Positions 6,975 to 10,474 of a stretch of DNA of 10,474 bases are shown here, piece after piece. A program made the position numbers and the translations under genes. The number at the start of each line of letters is the position of its first letter. Positions within the stretch are counted from its first letter, which is position 1. The DNA is from Candidatus Omnitrophota bacterium (lineage in GTDB: Bacteria > Omnitrophota > Gorgyraeia > Gygaellales > Profunditerraquicolaceae). The stretch is from assembly GCA_026387255.1 (NCBI GenBank), contig JAPLMA010000098.1:1-10474 (forward strand). The letters are read 5' to 3'. Under the pieces are notes generated by a model, which had not been told where the DNA came from, did not search any database, and saw nothing but the letters and a program-made list of their open reading frames with translations.

Positions 6975-7591
6975 TGGCAAAGATCAAGCTTACCAAAGGC
7001 GAATTAAAGAGGCAGCGTGACGCTTTAAAGCAATTTGCGCGTTACCTGCCTACTTTACAATTAAAGAAACAACAGTTGCAATTAGAAATTCTGCAGCAAA
7101 ATACAACCCTCCAGGATATAAAACAAGTGCTCATTAAAAAAAGACAGGCAATCTATTCCTGGGCCGGCTTACTTGCTGAGCCGCAGGTAGAGATTAAGCT
7201 GTTCGTAAAATCAGAAAAGATAATTACTCATCTAAAAAACATCGCCGGTGTTGATATTCCGGTATTTGACCGGTTAGAATTTGGCGAAAAAGATTATGAT
7301 TTATTTCTGATGCCTTTATGGCTGGATACAGCGATCACAGCCCTAAGAGAAGTAATTGTTTTGAATAAAGAGATTTTAACGCGTCAGGAAGGCGTGAATA
7401 TTTTACGCCAAGAGCTGCGCATTACTACGCAAAGGGTGAATCTTTTTGAGAAAGTGAAAATTCCGCTGGCTGAGGAAAATATCCGGTTGATTAAGATTTA
7501 TATCGGCGATCAGATGGCGAATGCCGTAGGGCGCAGTAAAATTGCTAAAAGAAAGATTGAAGATTTAATTTTAGAAGAGGCGATAGCATGA
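6974..7591 (+). CDS. atpD: V-type ATP synthase subunit D (central rotor shaft)
   Basis: Central shaft that turns inside the A3B3 head. I placed the start at the ATG at 6974, overlapping the atpB stop by one base (TAATG). It gives MAKIKLTKGELKRQRD, the conserved family N-terminus. An upstream ATG at 6908 would add 22 unlike residues inside atpB. The protein has 205 residues, normal for D, with long helices at both ends: LTKGELKRQRDALKQFARYLP at the N-terminus and RVNLFEKVKIPLAEENIRLIKIYIGD at the C-terminus, the latter being the hallmark RVNALE-type helix of subunit D. It ends in an ATGA overlap with atpI. No subunit F gene, the usual shaft partner, is next to it. Confidence 0.93.
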   Translation: MAKIKLTKGELKRQRDALKQFARYLPTLQLKKQQLQLEILQQNTTLQDIKQVLIKKRQAIYSWAGLLAEPQVEIKLFVKSEKIITHLKNIAGVDIPVFDRLEFGEKDYDLFLMPLWLDTAITALREVIVLNKEILTRQEGVNILRQELRITTQRVNLFEKVKIPLAEENIRLIKIYIGDQMANAVGRSKIAKRKIEDLILEEAIA

Positions 7592-9372
7592 TTGTGGCGA
7601 TGAAAAAAGTTTTTCTACTCTTGCGGCAAACCCAAGCTCAAGCCGCTTTAGAGGATCTGCGTACATTGGGATTGGTGCATGTTGAACATGAGAATATTCC
7701 CAGTGGAGTTGAACTCAGCCAGATCAATGAAGAATTAAATTTGATTGAACAGTCCAGGTCTATTTTATCGACGATTAGCCAAAAACAATCGGTAAAATCT
7801 GCCGCTTTAGGTCAAGAAGGCTGGATGAGTGTTTGTCGGCACATCGTGGATTTACAAAAAAGATATGACCAACTCAGGGAATATTCGGTAACTTTAAATG
7901 GTTGGATAGATTTATGGGAAGATTGGGGCGATTTTGATCCCCAAGAAGTAATCGCACTTCAACAAAAGGACGTTCATTTAAAATTTTACCAGATTCCTAA
8001 GAATCAGATTAAAATTTTACCACCGGGATTAATATTAAAAATAATTTCTTCACAAGACGCATTGTTAAATTGTCTAGTTATTGGCTCGGCAAATACCGAG
8101 CTCAATTTTAAGAAATTAGAGTTACCTAAATTATCGTTATCTCAAATGAAAAATCGGCTCAGCGAGGATATTAAGATTATGCAGGAGATTAAAGAAGAGT
8201 TAGCGAGTCATCTTTTTTATCAAAATGACCTTATCGCCACCGAGGAGTCTCTTCTAAGCCAAAAAGATTTTTATGCTGTTTTAAGAGGCATGGGCCAGTC
8301 CGGAGAGATCGTTTATTTAAAAGGCTATATTCCGGTTGACACAGAAGAGAGATTGGTTAAGCAGGCGAAACAGAATGGTTGGGGAATTTTGACACTTCAG
8401 CCCAGCGAGGAAGATTCTGTGCCAACCTTAATCCGGAATCCGGTTTGGATTAAACTTATCCAACCGGTATTAAAGCTATTGGAGCTTGTCCCTGGGTATA
8501 ATGAACTAGATGTTAGCCCGTTATTCCTTATTTTTTTCAGTTTATTCTTTGGTATGATTATCGGTGACGCCGGATATGGCCTGCTTTATCTTATGCTTAC
8601 TTTCATCGTCCATAAAAAAATGGGCACGAAGATTAAAGATAAGACGCCAATATTTCTCTTTTATGTCTTAAGTTCTTGCGCTATTATATGGGGAGTTATT
8701 TCAGGAACATTTTTTGGCCAAGGATGGCTGGCTAGCCTGGGGATTAAACCGCTGGTGCCGTCACTTAATAATATTAATTTTGTGCAGGCTTTATGTTTTT
8801 TGATCGGAGCAGTGCATTTGACTATTGCACATTCCTGGAGGTTGGCTCTTAAACTGCCTTCTTTGGTGGCATTTGCAGATTTAGGGTGGATTAGTATAAT
8901 TTGGGCGGCTTTTTTCCTAGCCAAAAATTTACTTTTGGGTGACCAATTTCCGCTCTTTGGTAAATGGCTAATTTATGGCGGGATAACCTTGGTAGTATTA
9001 TTTACTAGCCCCCAGCGTAATATTTTAAAATGTATAGGTCAGGGATTAGCGGCGATAGCTTTAGGATTGGTGAATAATTTTACTGACGTAGTTTCTTATG
9101 TGCGTCTTTTTGCCGTAGGGCTTGCCGGAGTGGCGATTGCCGACGCTTTTAATGTTATGGCTTTTGGTTCAGCCAAGGCGGGTGTGGGAGCGGTTATCGG
9201 CGGAATATTGATTTTGATCGCCGGACACGGCTTGAATTTTATTTTAGGTCCCATGTCAGTATTGGTACACGGCGTGCGTCTTAATGTTTTAGAATTTTGT
9301 AGTCACGCCAATGTTTCCTGGAGTGGATTTGCGTACAAGCCGTTTACAAAAATAAAAACTAAGGGAGGATAA
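7588..9372 (+). CDS. atpI: V-type ATP synthase subunit I (membrane stator)
   Basis: Membrane stator, equivalent to subunit a, that forms the ion half-channels against the rotor ring. At 594 residues it is near normal length. The first about 300 residues are a soluble, coiled-coil-rich arm starting MKKVFLLLRQTQAQAALEDLRTLGLVHVE. The rest has about seven or eight hydrophobic segments. Family landmarks in the membrane half are FFGMIIGDAGYGLL (Gly326 on), GAVHLTIAHSWRL and FTDVVSYVRLFAVGLAG, where Arg506 is the essential channel arginine that faces the rotor carboxylate. The C-terminal HGLNFILGPMSVLVHGVRLNVLEF block is also typical. It starts at ATG 7588 in an ATGA overlap with atpD. An alternative ATG at codon 5 would remove only four residues. 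Confidence 0.95.
   Translation: MIVAMKKVFLLLRQTQAQAALEDLRTLGLVHVEHENIPSGVELSQINEELNLIEQSRSILSTISQKQSVKSAALGQEGWMSVCRHIVDLQKRYDQLREYSVTLNGWIDLWEDWGDFDPQEVIALQQKDVHLKFYQIPKNQIKILPPGLILKIISSQDALLNCLVIGSANTELNFKKLELPKLSLSQMKNRLSEDIKIMQEIKEELASHLFYQNDLIATEESLLSQKDFYAVLRGMGQSGEIVYLKGYIPVDTEERLVKQAKQNGWGILTLQPSEEDSVPTLIRNPVWIKLIQPVLKLLELVPGYNELDVSPLFLIFFSLFFGMIIGDAGYGLLYLMLTFIVHKKMGTKIKDKTPIFLFYVLSSCAIIWGVISGTFFGQGWLASLGIKPLVPSLNNINFVQALCFLIGAVHLTIAHSWRLALKLPSLVAFADLGWISIIWAAFFLAKNLLLGDQFPLFGKWLIYGGITLVVLFTSPQRNILKCIGQGLAAIALGLVNNFTDVVSYVRLFAVGLAGVAIADAFNVMAFGSAKAGVGAVIGGILILIAGHGLNFILGPMSVLVHGVRLNVLEFCSHANVSWSGFAYKPFTKIKTKGG
9363..9368 (+). promoter_or_regulatory. Strong ribosome binding site of atpK
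   Basis: GGGAGG lies 9 nt before the atpK ATG at 9378 and overlaps the end of atpI. It is the strongest Shine-Dalgarno match in the ATPase cluster. The c/K subunit is needed in many copies per complex, so a strong site here fits stoichiometry; that link is inference. Confidence 0.7.
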
Positions 9373-9377
9373 TTAAT

Positions 9378-9836
9378 ATGGAAATAGGGGCTTTGATGCA
9401 GTTTAAGGATTTGGGGCTAGGATTAGTGCTTGGGCTTTCAGCTTTAGGTTCTGGTGCCGGTGCAGGAGTAGCTGGAATGGCAGCAATCGGTGCCTGGAAA
9501 AAGAATTTTAATCAAAATAAAAATGCTTCTTTTCTACTTGTGGCTTTGGTGGCTGCTCCCCTGACCCAGACGCTTTACGGTAACATCGTAATGACCAAGA
9601 TGATTGAACTAGCTAATCAAGGCCATTATCTTTGGGGTATCGGAGCTTTTAGTGGCGCGGCTATAGGTTTATCAGCATACTGGCAGGGTCGGTGCGCTGC
9701 TTGCGCCTGCGATGCTATGGGTGAAACTGGTAAAGGATTTGGTAATTATTTGGCAATCTTAGGTATGACCGAAACTGTTGCTATTTTGGTTATGGTGTTT
9801 ACTTTAATTATTTTAGGAAAATTATCCGGGGCATAA
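9378..9836 (+). CDS. atpK: V-type ATP synthase subunit K (rotor ring proteolipid)
   Basis: Membrane rotor subunit that carries the transported ion. The 152 residues form four transmembrane helices in two hairpins, the usual double-hairpin bacterial V-type form. Helix 1 is glycine rich (LGLSALGSGAGAGVAGMAA), helix 2 has APLTQTLYGN, helix 3 SAYWQGRCAACA and helix 4 LGMTETVAILVMVF. Glu132 is the ion-binding carboxylate and is present only in the second hairpin. Thr63, Gln64, Tyr67 and Gln103 align with the Na+ ligands and helper residues of the Enterococcus hirae NtpK ring, so Na+ rather than H+ coupling is likely (inference). Three cysteines in helix 3 (106, 109, 111) are unusual. The start is fixed by the strong ribosome site at 9363. 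This is the last gene of the cluster. Confidence 0.94.
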   Translation: MEIGALMQFKDLGLGLVLGLSALGSGAGAGVAGMAAIGAWKKNFNQNKNASFLLVALVAAPLTQTLYGNIVMTKMIELANQGHYLWGIGAFSGAAIGLSAYWQGRCAACACDAMGETGKGFGNYLAILGMTETVAILVMVFTLIILGKLSGA

Positions 9837-9888
9837 ATTTGCCCCCTCGGCCTGTGCCTCGGGGTCAAATTTTGCTGCGCAAAATTTG
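9835..9888 (+). terminator. Paired hairpins between atpK and tRNA-Val, possible terminator or processing structure
   Basis: Two alternative hairpins share one strand. The first pairs AAATTTG and CCCC (9835-9845) with GGGG and CAAATTT (9861-9872, one bulged T), with a small inner GGC/GCC stem. It starts at the atpK stop codon. The second pairs CAAATTTTGC (9866-9875) with GCAAAATTTG (9879-9888) around a TGC loop and ends one base before the tRNA. There is no clean T-run after either, so termination is uncertain. Attenuation, mRNA end protection or tRNA processing are equally possible. Confidence 0.45.
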
Positions 9889-9889
9889 A

Positions 9890-9963
9890 GGGCGATTAGC
9901 TCAGTTGGTTAGAGCATCTGCTTTACACGCAGAGGGTCAGGGGTTCAAGTCCTCTATCGCCCA
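9890..9963 (+). tRNA. tRNA-Val (anticodon TAC)
   Basis: A complete cloverleaf of 74 nt. Acceptor GGGCGAT pairs with ATCGCCC, the D stem GCTC pairs with GAGC around AGTTGGTTA, and the anticodon stem TCTGC/GCAGA encloses TTTACAC with anticodon TAC at 9924-9926. The T arm AGGGG/CCTCT (one G-T pair) has a normal TTCAAGT loop, and the discriminator is A. The 3' CCA is not encoded (TTA follows), so it must be added by CCA-adding enzyme. No promoter is evident in the 53-nt gap after atpK; it may be made by read-through from the operon. Confidence 0.96.
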
Positions 9964-9987
9964 TTAAGTCAGAATTAAGCTAACTTT

Positions 9988-10023
9988 TTACAGTAGGGGA
10001 GGTTTAAACCTCCCCTACTGTAA
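9988..10023. repeat. 36-bp perfect palindrome
   Basis: Two 18-bp arms meet with no spacer at TTTAAA (centre between 10005 and 10006); the left arm reads TTACAGTAGGGGAGGTTT. All 36 positions are symmetric. It lies 24 nt after tRNA-Val. There is no T-run on the exit side for either strand (the T-run lies upstream on + and would read as A after the stem on -), so it does not look like a terminator. The GTAGGGGAGG/CCTCCCCTAC core has the look of a dispersed extragenic palindrome, but copy number cannot be judged here. Confidence 0.8.
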
Positions 10024-10078
10024 TTGATAATTAGCAAAAGTTGGCAGAGTTTGTTATAGTGTCTTGAGAAAGAAAACA

Positions 10079-10106
10079 TTGAAGTTATTAAAATTTTGAG
10101 TACAAT
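10079..10106 (+). promoter_or_regulatory. Possible promoter of tRNA-Asp
   Basis: TTGAAG (10079-10084) and TACAAT (10101-10106) with a 16-nt spacer resemble a sigma-70 promoter (4/6 and 5/6 matches). They lie about 50 nt before tRNA-Asp in an AT-rich gap that otherwise holds nothing I recognise. In AT-rich DNA such matches also arise by chance. Confidence 0.4.
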
Positions 10107-10162
10107 ACTATCTAATCTCTGAATCTTAGTTCTTAGATTTTAATTTTTAGTTCTGCATTATT

Positions 10163-10241
10163 GGGGTCGTAGCTTAGCCTGGCTTAAAGCGCCTCCCTGT
10201 CACGGAGGAGATCGCGAGTCCGAATCTCGTCGGCCCCGCCA
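10163..10241 (+). tRNA. tRNA-Asp (anticodon GTC)
   Basis: Acceptor GGGGTCG pairs with CGGCCCC (one T-G pair), the D stem GCTT pairs with AAGC around a loop containing GG, and the anticodon stem CCTCC/GGAGG encloses CTGTCAC with GTC at 10199-10201. The T stem is GCGAG/CTCGT, the discriminator is G (10238), as required for Asp, and CCA is encoded (10239-10241). One oddity is that the T loop reads TCCGAAT instead of TTCGAAT, so position 55, almost always U and modified to pseudouridine, is C here. All stems are otherwise intact. Confidence 0.94.
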
Positions 10242-10250
10242 ATTTAGAAC

Positions 10251-10363
10251 ATAAAGGGAACGGTTCTATTTTTCTAACGTCATTCCCGCGAAAGTGGGAA
10301 TCTAAGAACAGATCCCCGCTTGCGCGGGGATGACAAATAAAAAAATAGAACCGTTCCCCTTAT
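10251..10363. repeat. 113-bp nested inverted-repeat element (MITE- or REP-like)
   Basis: Outer arms at 10251-10273 and 10341-10363 are inverted repeats of 23 bp with 22 matches, carrying GGGAACGGTTCTATTTTT. Inside are two diverged 24-bp units facing each other (10279-10302 and 10311-10334, 20 of 24 matches). Each forms its own 8-bp hairpin: ATTCCCGC-GAAA-GTGGGAAT, with a GNRA-type loop, and ATCCCCGC-TTGC-GCGGGGAT. The whole can fold as a stem with two side hairpins. It contains no ORF of note. This is the form of a non-autonomous element mobilised in trans, and paired inverted REP units are characteristic of sequences served by REP-associated tyrosine transposases; no transposase is in the window. 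A copy may also end tRNA-Asp transcription: TAGAAC (10245) pairs with GTTCTA (10263), followed by five T. Confidence 0.8.
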
Positions 10364-10385
10364 TTTAATCAATTTCTGATTTACC

Positions 10386-10414
10386 TTGAGTTTTCCTTTC
10401 TTGAGTGTTATCAT
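10386..10414 (+). promoter_or_regulatory. Probable sigma-70 promoter at the right edge
   Basis: TTGAGT (10386-10391) and TATCAT (10409-10414) are separated by 17 nt, with a TGT extended -10 just before the second box. Matches are 4/6 and 5/6. Transcription would start near 10421, about 40 nt before an ATG at 10460. Spacing and the extended element make this the best promoter candidate in the window. Confidence 0.5.
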
Positions 10415-10459
10415 AGCTTTAAGTTTCTTCCTAAAGACAGTTTGATTAAAGTTAAGGTA

Positions 10460-10474
10460 ATGTCCAAAAGAATT
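10460..10474 (+). CDS. Possible start of a gene cut by the window end
   Basis: ATG followed by four codons (MSKRI) runs to the window end without a stop. It lies about 40 nt after the probable promoter at 10386-10414. An AAGG at 10454-10457 is only 2 nt from the ATG, too close for a normal ribosome site. Five residues do not allow any family call, and the true start could lie further on. Confidence 0.3.

Noticed and set aside
9988..10023. Palindrome read as a rho-independent terminator
   Set aside because: There is no T-run after the stem on either strand; the T-run lies on the wrong side.
10055..10060. TATAGT as a -10 box for tRNA-Asp
   Set aside because: No suitable -35 box lies 16-18 nt upstream, and it would give a leader of about 100 nt. 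The pair at 10079/10101 is better.
10279..10334. CRISPR array made of the two 24-bp units
   Set aside because: There are only two units, in inverted orientation with an 8-bp gap and diverged sequence; this is a REP-like pair, not a CRISPR.
10240..10375. CAATTT direct repeats (10240-10245 and 10370-10375) as a target-site duplication of the 113-bp element
   Set aside because: They do not abut the element ends exactly and are short and AT-rich, so chance is a sufficient explanation.

Overview
The window comes from a bacterial chromosome of moderate GC content with tightly packed genes, all on the + strand. It covers the 3' part of one long operon-like run (positions 2 to 9836), then a tRNA and repeat region (about 9837 to 10474). 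The V-type ATPase gene order E, DUF2764, A, B, D, I, K is the one known from Chlamydiae and Bacteroidetes. Together with class 1B pyrimidine genes and many small palindromic repeats, this suggests an uncultured lineage in or near the PVC group; Candidatus Omnitrophota is my best guess. That placement is inference, because no rRNA or marker gene is present.

Layout: (1) the 3' part of a membrane methyltransferase of the isoprenylcysteine/phospholipid methyltransferase type. (2) Three pyrimidine genes, pyrK, pyrD and pyrF, each overlapping the next. They make orotate with NAD+ as electron acceptor and then decarboxylate OMP to UMP. (3) With another overlap, seven V-type ATPase genes: atpE, a DUF2764 gene, atpA, atpB, atpD, atpI and atpK. 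(4) A hairpin-rich spacer, tRNA-Val(TAC), a 36-bp perfect palindrome, tRNA-Asp(GTC), a 113-bp nested inverted-repeat element, and a good promoter just before what may be the start of another gene at the window edge.

The most striking observation is that the AtpA subunit, otherwise a clean full-length catalytic V-ATPase subunit, lacks the whole Walker A P-loop and the following segment that normally carries the catalytic glutamate. The reading frame is kept, and the junction is at residues 239/240. AtpB also has no P-loop, as is normal for that subunit, so the encoded complex could not hydrolyse or make ATP by the known mechanism. The other subunits keep their key residues: the AtpI membrane arginine, and in AtpK the glutamate plus the ligand set typical of Na+-binding rotor rings. 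The deletion is either a recent inactivation, an assembly artefact, or a real P-loop-less rotary complex.

The second theme is small palindromic DNA. One such element sits in frame inside pyrK, which also carries a 14-bp tandem repeat. Others lie between and after the tRNA genes.
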